DNA of 64,000 bases from Tetmemena sp. SeJ-2015 (taxonomy: Eukaryota > Ciliophora > Spirotrichea > Sporadotrichida > Oxytrichidae): assembly GCA_027382625.1 (NCBI GenBank), contig JAJKFJ010021934.1, positions 1-64,000 on the forward strand, in the 5' to 3' direction. A program made the translations under genes and the position numbers. The notes below the pieces were generated by a model. It saw nothing but the letters and a program-made list of their open reading frames with translations, made no database searches and was not told where the DNA came from. Every line of letters starts with the position of its first letter. Positions within the stretch are counted from its first letter, which is position 1. Below, in pieces: positions 11,984 through 22,271 of the stretch.

Positions 11984-14900
11984 ATGTCATCTTACGAAGA
12001 AGGCCAGTCCTACTATGAGGAGGAAGATGGGGAGGAAGAGGAGTCAGAGTACGAGTCGGAGGTTGACGGACTGACCTCAAAACTTAAGAGCAAGAGAAGT
12101 GTGGTAGCAAAGAACAAGCCAAGTGGCAGGAATTTGTAGGATGTGGTTGTCAGTGACATCAGCAATAGCTCCAAGCCCAAGAAACCTTAAGCAAACTAGC
12201 CTCCAGTAAGATAGAGTAAGGAGAAGTAAAATGCGAACATGCTCAATATCGAGAGTGAGGAGGATATGTAAGTGGAGTCAGTGAGTAGTCATCAGCAAAA
12301 GCCTAGATAGTCAAATATTTCAATTATTATGATTACTTTTAGAGAGCCACCTAAGAGTAAGAGGTCCACAAAGTCTAAAGGCTAGAAAAGTTAGATGGAG
12401 AAGTCTGAGTATGCCTCAGAGTACGATGAAGAGGAGGAGGAGGCTGAGGCGGCGAGTGAGTACTCTTACTACTCCCAATCAAATGCCTCTAAAATGGGCC
12501 CGCAAAAGCAAAGTGTCAGAAAATCTCAAGACTAACCATCGAAGAATATTTAACCAGGAGCTAAACCAAAAAAGTCAGGCAGGAAAGACAAAAACTCATT
12601 TGAGGTGGAGTTTAGTGACAATAAAAAAATAGGAGATACCTTTAGAAGCAACAACATGCTCTCAGAGAAGAACTTTGCGGTCGGACTTTAGCGTTTGAAG
12701 TCTAGAGAGGCGGACCAGATTTAGGACTCTACTCCTAAAATGCAGCTTTAATCTAAGAATACCTTGGAAGTGCCTGGTATGAGCACAGGAAAGGCAGCTT
12801 AAAATTCCCCTTCCAACTAGAAATCATCTCCTATTTTATCATTCACTCAAGTTGCTGATAAAGCAAATGACAGAGATATAAAGAGCAAAAGGAGCAATAA
12901 AAATGTCGAGAAGTCGAGAGATAGCAACATATCTAAAAAGAAAAGGAGATCCTAAGTTCCCGATGAGGAACTGAAAAGCGAAATCGCTAAATAGAAATCT
13001 TAAGTCAGGATGAATAATTTCACGGATTTTGGAGCTACTGATGATGAACCTCCAATGTAAAAGTCTAATAGAGCTCCTCCTGTCAAAATAACTCTTTATT
13101 TTGTAACTAAGGAGGTCTTAGAAGACGATGATGAGGAATCAGAGTATGAGTCTGAGTACGAGAGTGAAGAATCATCACAGCAAAAGCTAAATAACTTCAT
13201 GCCGCAACCATAGAAGAGCTAGCGCTCCAAAATTGAAAAATCAAGAGCCTCTCATAAAGCTAAGAATAAATCTAATCTCTTTCAAGAACCAGAAAGACAA
13301 ATACTATAGTAGCAAAATAACTTCGTTGCTAAAGAATCAGTTTAGGTAAGTTCAAATTTGCAACCCTCTTCAAATGCAAGTTAGCCTGCCGACAAGCAAA
13401 ACCTTTTCTAACAAGATTTTATGAGAGAATTGGAAGAGGAAGATAGAAAAGACGCACTCAAAAACTCATTCGACTAAGAAAAATCTATTGCTAAACAAAA
13501 GAGCTCTTAGAAACTGAGAGCCTCTTAAAACTAACTTCAAGGTAGCTCATCTAAGCAAGTTGATAGCTAAAGTAAGATAGGTTTGAAAAGGGACAAGAAT
13601 TCAAACTAAGTTTCCTCTAATGCAACTCAATAGAATACTAATCAGAATACTCAGCAGCCTTAGTCACGCAAGCCTCAATCCTCAGTCAAATCAAATCAGG
13701 CTCAGCTTTTGCACGTTTCTTATTTTAAGCCTAAATCAGAGAAAAGAAACGAGGAAGAAGAGAGCTACTATAGTGGGGAAGGAGAGGAGTCAGAGTATGA
13801 TGAGGAATATGAAAGTGAATAATAAGAAGAAGAGAATAGACAAGCTAATAAGTCCAAGTCAAGGCATAAGATTAAAAGTAAAAGATCTTAGCCACCTTCT
13901 GCAAAGCAAGAAGTCTAGCTACAGCCGCAAGGACCTTCCATGTTCCCTGAAAAATTCTTGGAAATCTCTGATGAAGACTTTATGGAAAAATCTTTGAATG
14001 ATTTCAGACCTCCCACAACTGGAAATAGAACTATGCAGTACTCTTTAAAAATAAGCATTCACTTATTTTGAGTCCTTCGATGATGGATAATTCACAACAA
14101 GACTATACGGAGGGGTAAAGTTCCATCAACTGGCGGGTGGAGAGGAGTCTCTGGATGAGTTGAAGTTCTTTGACAAGTCTAAATCTCTCTCCAAATCCAT
14201 GCAGCAGGACCAAGATCCTAACAAGAAGAAATAAGATAAGGGTAGTAAGCTATAATAGCAAAGAGAAGTAGTTTAGGAAGAAGACGATGAGTATGATGAG
14301 GAAGAGGATGAAGATAATGAAGGTAATTCCTTCATGACTAAGTCCCATCAAACAAAGCAGACTAAAGGTAGTGAGCCCTTCAATCCAATGAAAATCCATA
14401 AGAAGAAAAAGCAAAAGTAGCCTCTCAAGTAAAGTGAGGATGATTAAGAGCGTTCAAGAATGGAAAGATCTAGGATAAGCCAAAAGAGTAATTAGTTATC
14501 AGTGAAGAGCGGCTAAAGACAAGTTAAGGACACGGATAAGAAAAATCCCAATTTAGCAGCTGTAGTTAATGTGGGCGGAGGGTAAATGCCACCACCACCT
14601 TAATTTAGTATGATCCCGCCACCAGTTTAATAGCTCGGAGCTCTTGATTCCAATAGCAATAATATGCTAGTGCCTCCCCAAAAGCCACAGCCATCCTCAG
14701 AAGAGGAGCTCATTCAAAAAGAGTACAATAAGCACTACAATCATTAATTTGATTATTTATTTCACTTTGAATATGAGTTAGATGCCAAGGGAAACAAAGT
14801 CATCTCGAGCAAAAATGCAAACTAGAACCCCTCAATAACCACCTCAGGGATCATATCCACAGATGAGCCAGGAAGATTTCTATAAGTTCATGCAAACCTA

Positions 14901-15753
14901 TGGATTCCCTCCACCCCTATATCCATACTAACCTTATCCTTACCCTTAAAATCCTCAGATGGCAAGGTCATTACTCTATTTCAAACAGTAATTAAATTAT
15001 ATTACCTCTCAATGCCCTTTAACTAAAGTGGGATTAATCCTCTCTCTCAGAATTCTTAACTGTAACCCTCCCATTACCCGACTCAGATGTTTCAACAACT
15101 TACTTATTTCACTTATTCTTTCTTATTTAATTAAACCTAGTCAGTTATTAAGCACAACAGGTTTCCCTGGTGCCATGGGAACGACATAGTAGCCGGCTGG
15201 AAACCCTGGGTTTGGGGAGTTTATGCTAGGCTAGCTTAAAAATCTAGCAGAGATTTCTAAGATAGATAAGCCTTTGAACAAAGAGAAAGTGAATTAGAAG
15301 ATCAAGGTGGCTAATGTTAATTTATACTATCATTTTCATATGCTGCTGATGGAGGAAATGGGATGTTGCCAATGCTTGACAAACAACCATTCACAGATGA
15401 TGAGATAAAGGAGGCTTTCTTCACATTTGATATGAATGGCAACGGCTACATAGGAGTACAGGAAATCAGATTCGTATTGGATGCACTCGGAGAAGAAGTG
15501 ACAGATGAGGAGATAGATGAGATGGTGCGCATGCTTGATATAGATGGAGATGGGCAAGTTAACTTTAAAGAGTTCTACAAGATTATTAAATTATAGATCA
15601 TCATCATATTTGAAGATGGCATCAGGTTAGAGTTTAGCCCCAATAGGAGTAGCCTTGCCTCCTCCAAGAGATATGGACATAGCCAAAAGGCTAAACCAGA
15701 GTAACAACTCCTCAAAGAAATCAGGTAAGACAAACTTTGAAAGCTCAATATGA
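11984..15753 (+). CDS. Long acidic, Q/S-rich protein with C-terminal calmodulin-like EF-hand domain
   Basis: It starts at ATG 11984 ([16 protein letters not shown]). Most of the length is disordered and rich in Ser, Lys and Gln, with a recurring acidic motif of the type [12 protein letters not shown] near 12035, 12405, 13135, 13785 and 14290. A Pro/Tyr/Gln-rich part near 14820-14960 ([19 protein letters not shown]) follows. The C-terminus is a calmodulin-like pair: [20 protein letters not shown] and [20 protein letters not shown], both with good calcium-ligand loops. The last residues are KTNFESSI before TGA 15751-15753. Frame changes near 12270, 14040 and 14800 are probably further IES or introns. 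Two IES are well defined at 15310-15344 and 15579-15617. Likely role: calcium-responsive scaffold, by inference only. Confidence 0.75.
15310..15344 (+). other. IES, pointer GCT
   Basis: GCT occurs at 15310-15312 and 15342-15344 around 29 AT-rich bases. Removing 32 nt joins KIKVA to [12 protein letters not shown] in frame, just before the calmodulin-like domain. Confidence 0.75.
15579..15617 (+). other. IES, pointer AAGAT
   Basis: AAGAT repeats at 15579-15583 and 15613-15617. Removing 34 nt turns the ending into NFKEFYKMASGQSLAPIGV, a natural continuation of the last EF-hand helix. Confidence 0.85.
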
Positions 15754-15963
15754 GTCATCTAGGAGTATGATTAGGGTAATAGCGTATGACTAGATATGAT
15801 GAGGTAAAGATCTAGGTAATTATTAAGATGATAACAGAGTTGTTGATTGCTAAATACCTACGAAGAGGTAAATTGAAAGCGAGAGTGTTTTCTGTCATTC
15901 AGTCAATCATTTGCTCTTTTCGTAGTGGGAAGAGAAGGTCTGGCTTTCTCTCACTTATGATGC

Positions 15964-16643
15964 TCAGTCATTCCTAGAAATCTAATTACTTTAAAGCCAT
16001 TAATAATTTGCTTAATCAGTGAGTCTCTTGATGATATCTCCCACGTCGTTACCAAGAGTGTAGGACTGTCTGTAAATTCCACTGGCAGTTTTGTCTGGGA
16101 AGGTATTCTGATTCCGTAATGTTTTCAATCTCGGTTGCCTTTGCGAAGACCTCGAACAACCAGTAGCGTAAGTTCTTCATTACGCTCTTGATAGAGCAAG
16201 GATAGTCCTCTCCTCCGAAACAGTCAACAACCTTCAACAATATCACAACTAAGAATTATGCGCAAATAGGATGATGAGTGGTGTAGGATATCTCTGACTG
16301 GGTGGGTGAGCTCGCAAGTTCTGAAATTGCGGAAAACATCAGTGACGTCTTGAGTGATGGTAGTTGCGTAGCTGAAGTCAAAAGTTTCCAAGAAGTTGGC
16401 AATATTTTGAACCTTATAGCCAATCTACTCGTTGAAGCAGATGTCTCTGCTGTTCTTGTGGGTGTAGAAGGATTTGTCGAAACCCAACACTGCTCCTCTC
16501 ACAGCTTGGAAATACCAAAGTGCGGAGGACGATTCGTCCAATATAGCTTCCACTTAGTGGGTTGATTTGAGGAGTGCGGGGGTTGAGGAAGCCAAAGCTG
16601 CTGAGACGCAGAGGAGGGAGAGAGTGAAGTATGTAGTCTTCAT
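15964..16643 (-). CDS. Small secreted cysteine-containing protein, unknown family
   Basis: It starts at the ATG complementary to 16641-16643. The N-terminus MKTTYFTLSLLCVSAALASS is a typical signal peptide with a likely cleavage near ALAS-S. The mature part carries scattered cysteines (RDICFNEQIGYKVQNIANFL; DCFGGEDYPCSIKSVMKNLR; RQNC) and ends in a third frame with YRQSYTLGNDVGDIIKRLTD before TGA 15964-15966. The frame changes near 16235-16260 and 16075-16090, so one or two IES or introns are present but not resolved. Probably exported or lysosomal; I do not recognise the family. It converges with the preceding gene across about 210 bp of spacer. Confidence 0.65.
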
Positions 16644-16818
16644 GATTCTGTTTATAATAATTATTTACAAATATAGCATATCCTAATCCTTAGATCACTC
16701 TCTCATTCATTCTCTCGCATTCTCCCTAAAAATAGCCATAGATAATCAATAGATTTTTGTGGTACTATTCTTATACAATGTAATTAGTAGAGGAATGAAA
16801 TATAATAAATACATTACA

Positions 16819-17922
16819 ATGGGGAAGAACAAAAACAAGCGAGCAAATAGGCTAATACGTAATAAGTAAAAGCAAAAAATGAAGAGTCATCAGATAAGAA
16901 AAGAGACATTAAGCAGCAAGTTAAGTCAGATAAGAAAGACTAAAAATAAGGAAAGCCTAATTCAGCTAACAAGTTAGGTTTAACATATATTTTAAGTTGG
17001 CAAGAGTGACTGATAGAATATCTGAGGGCATGATGAGTTCAAAGTTCAGATTCTTGAATGAGCAACTCTACACTTCTATCAGCGACGAGGCACTCAAAAT
17101 GTTCACGGAATTTTATTTATAAATTTAGAAAACCCTAACCTGTTTGAAGATGTAAAAATGAAGATTAACTAACTCTATTTAGTACCATTCTGGCTATCGT
17201 CACTAAGTCGAAAAGTGGCCCAAAAATCCACTTGACATTAGAGCTAGAATGAAAATTAAATTAATATATTTGTCAATTTATTTTATAAGGTAACATTAAA
17301 AATTATACCATTTTCAAACTATTTTATTTAATTATCTACTGAAATATCATAGACGAGTTGAAGAAAGAGAAGTACTAGAATGCAGCTATTGGCGATTTCG
17401 GTTGCGGCGAGGGCAGACTAGAGGTTGATTTAAAGGCTGCTGGTCATAAGGGAAAAATATATTCATTTGATGCAGGAAAAATGAGCGATCATATCGTCTA
17501 GTGCGATATATCCAAGGTAAATACCTAAGATCTTACTTAGTTTATTTTAGGTTCCATTGAAAGATGCCCAACTAGATAACCATATTTATTACTCTTATTA
17601 ACTGCATATATATTTTATAGATGTGGGAGTATTTAGTTTATCCTTGATGGGAACTAACTTCCCTAGTTTCTTAAAAGAGGCAAACAGAGTCCTAAAGCCA
17701 TCTGGAAAACTCTTTGTGGCTGAAGTTATGAGCAGATTTGAAAGCATAGATAAGTTCGTAGAGAAAATGAGATCCGAAACTGGCTTCTAGTCGCTGAAAG
17801 TAAACAAGCTCAAAGACTTTTTCTATGTCATGGTGTTCGAGAAAGTGCAAGATGCTCACAAGCTTAGAGTAAGTGAAGAGTTTGCTCAGCTTTTGAATCC
17901 TTGCAGATATAAAAAGAGATGA
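16819..17922 (+). CDS. RRP8: Ribosomal RNA-processing protein 8, SAM-dependent rRNA methyltransferase
   Basis: The family methylates adenine N1 in large-subunit rRNA in the nucleolus. After removal of five IES and two introns the gene is one frame of 277 codons plus TGA 17920-17922. The N-terminus ([20 protein letters not shown]) is basic and lysine-rich. The catalytic domain shows the conserved block [20 protein letters not shown], then [20 protein letters not shown], the SAM-binding motif [17 protein letters not shown], the later motifs [20 protein letters not shown] and [20 protein letters not shown], and the C-terminal [20 protein letters not shown]. All hallmark RRP8 blocks are present in order, so identity is close to certain. 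The total removed (135+23+... = 270 nt over seven events) leaves an exact multiple of three, which supports the whole set of pointers. Confidence 0.95.
16846..16857 (+). other. Ultrashort IES, pointer AATA, 4-nt insert
   Basis: The sequence is AATA-GGCT-AATA. Removing 8 nt shifts the frame so that [19 protein letters not shown] follows the ATG. It is needed for the whole RRP8 frame to close. Confidence 0.7.
16971..16998 (+). other. IES, pointer AAGTT
   Basis: AAGTT repeats at 16971-16975 and 16994-16998. Removing 23 nt joins NSANK to [11 protein letters not shown] in RRP8. Confidence 0.85.
17108..17130 (+). other. IES, pointer GAA
   Basis: GAA repeats around 17 AT-only bases. Removing 20 nt gives [12 protein letters not shown], as in RRP8 homologues. 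Confidence 0.85.
17152..17182 (+). other. Intron (31 nt)
   Basis: The intron runs GTAAAAATG...TTTAG between EENPNLFED and YHSGYRHQVEKW of RRP8, phase 0. It has no direct-repeat boundary that would keep the frame. Confidence 0.8.
17237..17347 (+). other. IES, pointer AT
   Basis: A 2-bp AT repeat bounds about 107 AT-rich bases. Removing 109 nt gives [13 protein letters not shown], matching the usual RRP8 motif and completing the frame arithmetic. A short intron nested inside cannot be excluded, since GTAACATT...ATCATAG is also present. Confidence 0.65.
17517..17550 (+). other. Intron (34 nt)
   Basis: GTAAATACC...TATTTTAG lies between CDISK and VPLKDAQLD of RRP8, phase 0. Confidence 0.85.
17573..17622 (+). 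other. IES, pointer TAGAT
   Basis: TAGAT repeats at 17573-17577 and 17618-17622. Removing 45 nt gives [19 protein letters not shown]. Confidence 0.9.
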
Positions 17923-18029
17923 AGAGAATTTTAATTGAATTCACCCTAATTAAAACTTTGATTACTCAGTTTAAATTTTACTCTCAAATTAAACTATTCC
18001 CATATTATAAGTGCTTGTATTATGATAAT

Positions 18030-18594
18030 TCACATTTAATTGCTTTCTTGGTCCTAGCTTTGAGCTAAAATATACTGCTAGAGTTTTCTTGCGCTATACT
18101 GTTCTATCTCAGGTGGGGGTGACTTAGTTTACTTTCGCTAATAGATGCTCCTTCCTTGGTCGAATAGCTCTCCAGTTTTCTTGAGCTTTTGCAGTCTCTA
18201 TTCTTTCTACTACAATAGTTGATTCTGCTTATCAGTGCCCTGTCTTCTTAACTCTTCCATTCCAGATTGAGAGACTGCTTGATTCTAGTGCTTGATATGA
18301 CCTCGTGCAGAGGCTGTCTGAAAGTCTTAGACTCTTTGTCGTGGGCTTTCTTCCAACTACTTGCTTTCTGCTAAGTAAGTGCTCATACTTAAATGAGACT
18401 GGGGAATAGATCGATAGGTCTTTGCCTTGAGAGCTTTGGTAGTTGTTTTTGCTACTTAATTGAAATTTGGGAGGGAAAGCTGCATTTCTAACGTGAGAAA
18501 GGTCTTTGTTAAAGTCAGAGTTAACATAACTTTGAACATGCTTACTCCCTCTGTAGTTATCAACCATGGATTCTGAAGCAGGAGTGGACGACAT
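18030..18594 (-). CDS. Small Q-rich coiled-coil protein, unknown
   Basis: It starts at the ATG complementary to 18592-18594 (MSSTPASESMVDNYRGSKHV). The N-terminal 110 residues are Ser-rich. After the candidate IES at 18228-18246 the frame becomes a Gln/Lys helix (QNQLLQQKEQRLQKLKKTG) and ends with SQDQESNQM at TGA 18030-18032. About 180 residues in total. No family recognised. It converges with RRP8 across about 107 bp. Confidence 0.6.
18228..18246 (-). other. IES candidate, pointer AAG, 13-nt insert
   Basis: CTT (AAG on the coding strand) repeats at 18228-18230 and 18244-18246. Removing 16 nt deletes an in-frame TGA and joins NGRVKK to QNQLLQQKE. The insert is richer in G+C than usual, so this is less certain. 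Confidence 0.5.
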
Positions 18595-18599
18595 ATTTC

Positions 18600-20690
18600 T
18601 CTTTTGGAATTTAAACGATTCAACAAATTCGCAAAAAAATAATTACTAAATTACCAAATAATTTAATAAAAAATAAGATATTAACACAAAAAAGGAAAAG
18701 ATCAAGTTAAAATAATTTTCAGAAAAGCCAGATATAGATTTTAAATTTAAACTTCAATCATAGTAATTTAACTTTGGCCAGATCTTGGAGTATAAAAAAG
18801 ATAGTGTATATAATTTTGCAGCAGTTATTATATAAAAAACTCTATTCTAAGATCAAAATTTTTTTTAAAAAAAAACCAAATAAAAGACCAATTAAATAAA
18901 ATAATTTTTTATCTCATTTTTTTTGAATTTTTTAAGAAATAAATTTAATTGAGGTTAGCTTAAATTCCATTATATATTAGATTCATTGTTAGAAGAAGAT
19001 ACTTGTTATCTAGAAGATTAATTCAAAGGTGAGGTATTCTTTGGAGATGCCTTGCCTTGAGTATAATTATTATAAGTGGAATTAAAAAGCTTGAAAGGCC
19101 CCTTTTTTTGGGGAATTCCCATAAATTTAAAATTTTGGGCTCCTTTTTTGAAAAAAAAAAAATTAGATGCTTACATGCTTAATGTTCCTGAAATCTGGCT
19201 TGAAAGAGTTATAATGCCTTCTCAATAAATGACTTTAAGGAATCTTGGTTTTGAAAAAGATTGGTTAGAGATTTTCGCAAATCCATTAGAGAAAGTTTCT
19301 GAAGCTATATAGCTGTGGTCAATCAACAAAATTTTTTAAAAAGGGAAAATTGAAATTTTATATAAAAGGGAATTAAATGTTAGATCTCTGCTAATTAAGG
19401 TTCTTTAAAAAAATTTTAGTGATTTCTTGGGAGGTTTTTAACTCTTCTAGAGGGGAAAAATTTTAAGTTTTTTAAATTTCCTCGTTGATCAACTGGCTCA
19501 ATTTAATCCCCATTCATAGAACTTAATCTCCCTCATCATAAAATTAAAAATTTTTAAAGAGTCTGCTCTTTAAATCGAAAATTTTTTCTTTTTTAAAATT
19601 TTATCGTTCCCCTCTGTCATGGGGAATTCCCCCACCATAACTTTCGATCGTTGAACACTCTGAGACATAACATTTTTTCTTTGAAATTTTCTTAAAAAAT
19701 TAAAAAATTAAAAAAAAATGATATTTTTTAGATGTAAAAAAACTAAAACCTTTGAAATAGTTGTTGGAGGGTTGCTTATTAAGTTACACACTCTTTCTCA
19801 GTATTTGGGAAACCTTTGCTATTTCTTTATGACTTTTGGGTTTTTAACCTTTTTTTCATAAAAGGGGGCCCAAATTTCCTTTTTTTCTCTAAATTCCAGG
19901 GGCAAAGCCGTTTAAAAGATTAATTAAAAAACCCCCTTTTGGACTTTCTAAAAATTTGGCTCGAAACCCCGCTGTGGAAAAAAAACCTTAAAAAATTTAA
20001 AAAAAGTTTATGGGGTTAATTATTAAAAAAGCCCCGGAAAAAACCAAAACTGTAAAATATTTGGAAAATAAACTTGGGAAAAAAAAAAAATTAAACCCAA
20101 AAATCCTAGGAGGGAGGCCATTTATCCCGTGCTTTGTCTTGTGTAGATTCATCCATAGCTAAGTTATCATCCTCCCTCAGATTCTGTCCTGAAAAATGGT
20201 GCATAGAATTTTGGAAAGACTGATTTTCACCATTAACCTTTACCCTTTTAGACTCCTAGGTTTTACCCCTATTTTTCTTGAAAAATTTCTTGAAGTTCTC
20301 CTCTTAAATCCTTTAGGTCGGGTTTTCCCCTTTCAAGGGAAAGCCCACTTTTCCCCCATTTTAGGGCTGCTGCCTTGGGGGTCCGGCCGGGGGTTGAAGT
20401 ATTTTCCTCAAATACCCCTAATGAATTTTTAAACCCCTCTTGGGCCGTGGTATCTATAATCTTTTTAATGTGTTTGATGATCCTTGAAAAAACTTTTGTT
20501 TTTATTTAGGGTTTTTCGAAATTGAGTCTCTTGTCCAATACTTCTTAAAGTGCTTCATTTTTTTTCTTCTGAAAATTCCTGGGGTTGAAATTTTAGAATT
20601 AGGGGGAATAAAAGAATGGCCCTTTGGGTGTTTGCTTGCGTTTAAATTTGGCCTTTCTCTAATTTTTGGGAGAGCAAAGTTAAGTTTTTA
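18600..20690. other. Homopolymer-rich, probably low-quality sequence
   Basis: From about 18840, and most strongly from 19090 to 20650, the sequence is full of runs such as CCCCTTTTTTTGGGG, AAAAAAAACC and GGGGGCCC, unlike the rest of the window. No coding pattern survives. The 78-codon stretch at 20196-20432 is Pro/Leu/Phe/Gly homopolymer noise. The likeliest reason is poor read quality; the 3' end of the TPR gene seems to dissolve into it. Confidence 0.6.
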
Positions 20691-21617
20691 AGATGGTTTT
20701 GTTCTACGCCGATTGTAGTAAAACGATGCTTAGAGATTAAAGGAGAGTAGGTATGTTTGCCTCTTCATTTGGAGGAGGTTTTGCTTCGAAATTTGCAAGT
20801 TAAAAATAATAACACAATGTTGATGCTATTAAATTTTAAGGGCCTCTTCGTAGTCTGGGATCGCACCTTCCGCATATTCGAGAGCCTATTTATGTCTAAA
20901 TTTTGTAAAATATAGAAAAATTTGTCTTACTTCTTCAATAAAGAAAGAATAGCACAAATATTGAGTTTTGTGCTAGCTATGATTGACAAAGATTACTAGC
21001 TCTCGATTTCACACTTTAACGCTTGCTTCATATAATTTAAAGCTACATTTGGCTTCTATATCCTAAAAAAATGAAACTGTATCTATCTAACTTTTTATAA
21101 TAGCAGCCTAGATTATTCATTGTGAGAGAAGTCATCCTTTATTTTTGAGCTTCTGACATTCTCTAAGCTTCGTCTTCTCCTTCCTTTTTCGGCTTCTAAG
21201 TATTGGAATTAACTCTTATTGCTTGTTCTGCTCTCTTTAGTAGAGATATACACTCATCGTAATTTTCATATCTGAGCTCTTCCATTCATTTTTAAATTTT
21301 GAACAAAGAGAATTTACTCTATAAAATTAATAGCAATTTAACTTTTTGATTGCTCGTTTGTTGCAGATAATTATATATTCACCAAGGCTTTATCTTGCAG
21401 TATTTGCCCATTCCATTATATCATTGTGAGCATTTTTAGAAGTAGGCACCTCTCTCTAATCTTTAGATCCTCCCCTTGATGGCTGTACCTCATCTATAGG
21501 TTCTAGTTAAAGTCCCCTCAAGTTTGGAAATTGAGGTGGACTTGGTGATTTGATTGAAGCTTCTTTAAAAGGCTTTGGTTCAGGATCAAGATTATAGTTC
21601 GTTGAAGTTTAATTCAT
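20690..21617 (-). CDS. TPR-repeat protein, 3' end unclear
   Basis: It starts at the ATG complementary to 21615-21617 (MNQTSTNYNLDPEPKPFKEA), with a Pro-rich leader. TPR-type helices follow: RYENYDECISLLKRAEQAIR, TMNNLGCYYKKLDR, KPNVALNYMKQALKCEIE, STKLNICAILSLLKKHKQAL and EYAEGAIPDYEEALKI. Joining them needs an insert removed near 21290-21440, another near 21060-21085 (an ATA pointer fits) and the 35-nt intron at 20896-20930. A further coding stretch (ANFEAKPPPNEEANIPTLLQ) reaches about 20700, where the sequence degrades. TPR arrays serve as protein-binding scaffolds; the partner is unknown. Confidence 0.7.
20896..20930 (-). other. Intron (35 nt)
   Basis: On the coding strand GTAAGACAA...ATTTAG interrupts a TPR helix. 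Splicing gives LSLLKKHKQALEYAEGAI. Confidence 0.8.
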
Positions 21618-21755
21618 AATTGTCCAATTCACAAATAAATAATTCCATTTATCTCTCGCATATCATAAATTATTTCCTTAAATACCACAATCTAAATTCA
21701 CCTCCTAAAATGAGGAATTTTACCAATCTTATGTTAATCGATCAAAATAATTTAA

Positions 21756-22180
21756 TCAGATTTGTTACTTTTCAAAATTAAAAAGTACCTCAGACCAAAG
21801 TTTGTTCTAATCTTAGAGTGAATGAACTTCTTTATTTTGCTTGTAGGATTCTTAGTAAACTTATTCCATATCTTGTTATGCGTTCTCAAACAGCAAGTCA
21901 AAGTCTAAATTAAAGTAGAGATAAAATAAACAACTGAATTCTTACCTAATGACTGAGTCTTTTACTGTTGATTCAGATACTTCCAGGAGTGATTTTTAGA
22001 ATACAAAATATCAGAATGCTCGTGCAACTAAGGAAAATTTGAAACTTTAAAAATGCTATTTATACCATGTCAAAAGCCTAATTCAAAAGGAAAGAGACAT
22101 TTTAAGCTTTAGTATCGAGAAGCTTTTTTATGGTGTGAGCTTAGTAGATAGCATCATTTAGGATGTAAAAAGCATTTTAA
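21756..22180 (-). CDS. Small helical protein, unknown
   Basis: Coding strand frame: AFYILNDAIYQAHTIKKLLD, TKAQNVSFLLNQAFDM, then two introns (22028-22065 and 21905-21945) join LHEHSDILYSKNHSWKYLNQ and KTQSLDFDLLFENAQQDMEQ, ending SEVLFNFEKQQI at TGA 21756-21758. Both introns are in the right phase, which supports a real gene. The start is not resolved: the ATG complementary to 22192-22194 lies in another frame, so an IES probably falls near 22180. About 125 residues seen. Family not recognised. Confidence 0.6.
21905..21945 (-). other. Intron (41 nt)
   Basis: GTAAGAATTC...TTTAATTTAG on the coding strand. Splicing joins KTQSL and DFDLLFENA. Confidence 0.75.
22028..22065 (-). other. Intron (38 nt)
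   Basis: GTATAAATAG...TTTTCCTTAG on the coding strand. Splicing joins LLNQAFDM and LHEHSDILY. Confidence 0.7.
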
Positions 22181-22271
22181 CACCCTCACTCATATAGTTA
22201 TTAATCCTAAGTGAGATGAATATTAGTAATATATACTTCTTAATTAAGGTTGCCTTGTGCAGAAAAGTCTT

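Noticed and set aside
17152..17622. Explaining all inserts as introns
   Set aside because: Most inserts lack GT...AG ends but have exact direct repeats, and several contain no possible splice signals. A minority are clear introns and are annotated as such.
20196..20432. Proline/phenylalanine-rich 78-codon open frame
   Set aside because: It lies in the homopolymer block and consists of run-derived codons; no credible protein.
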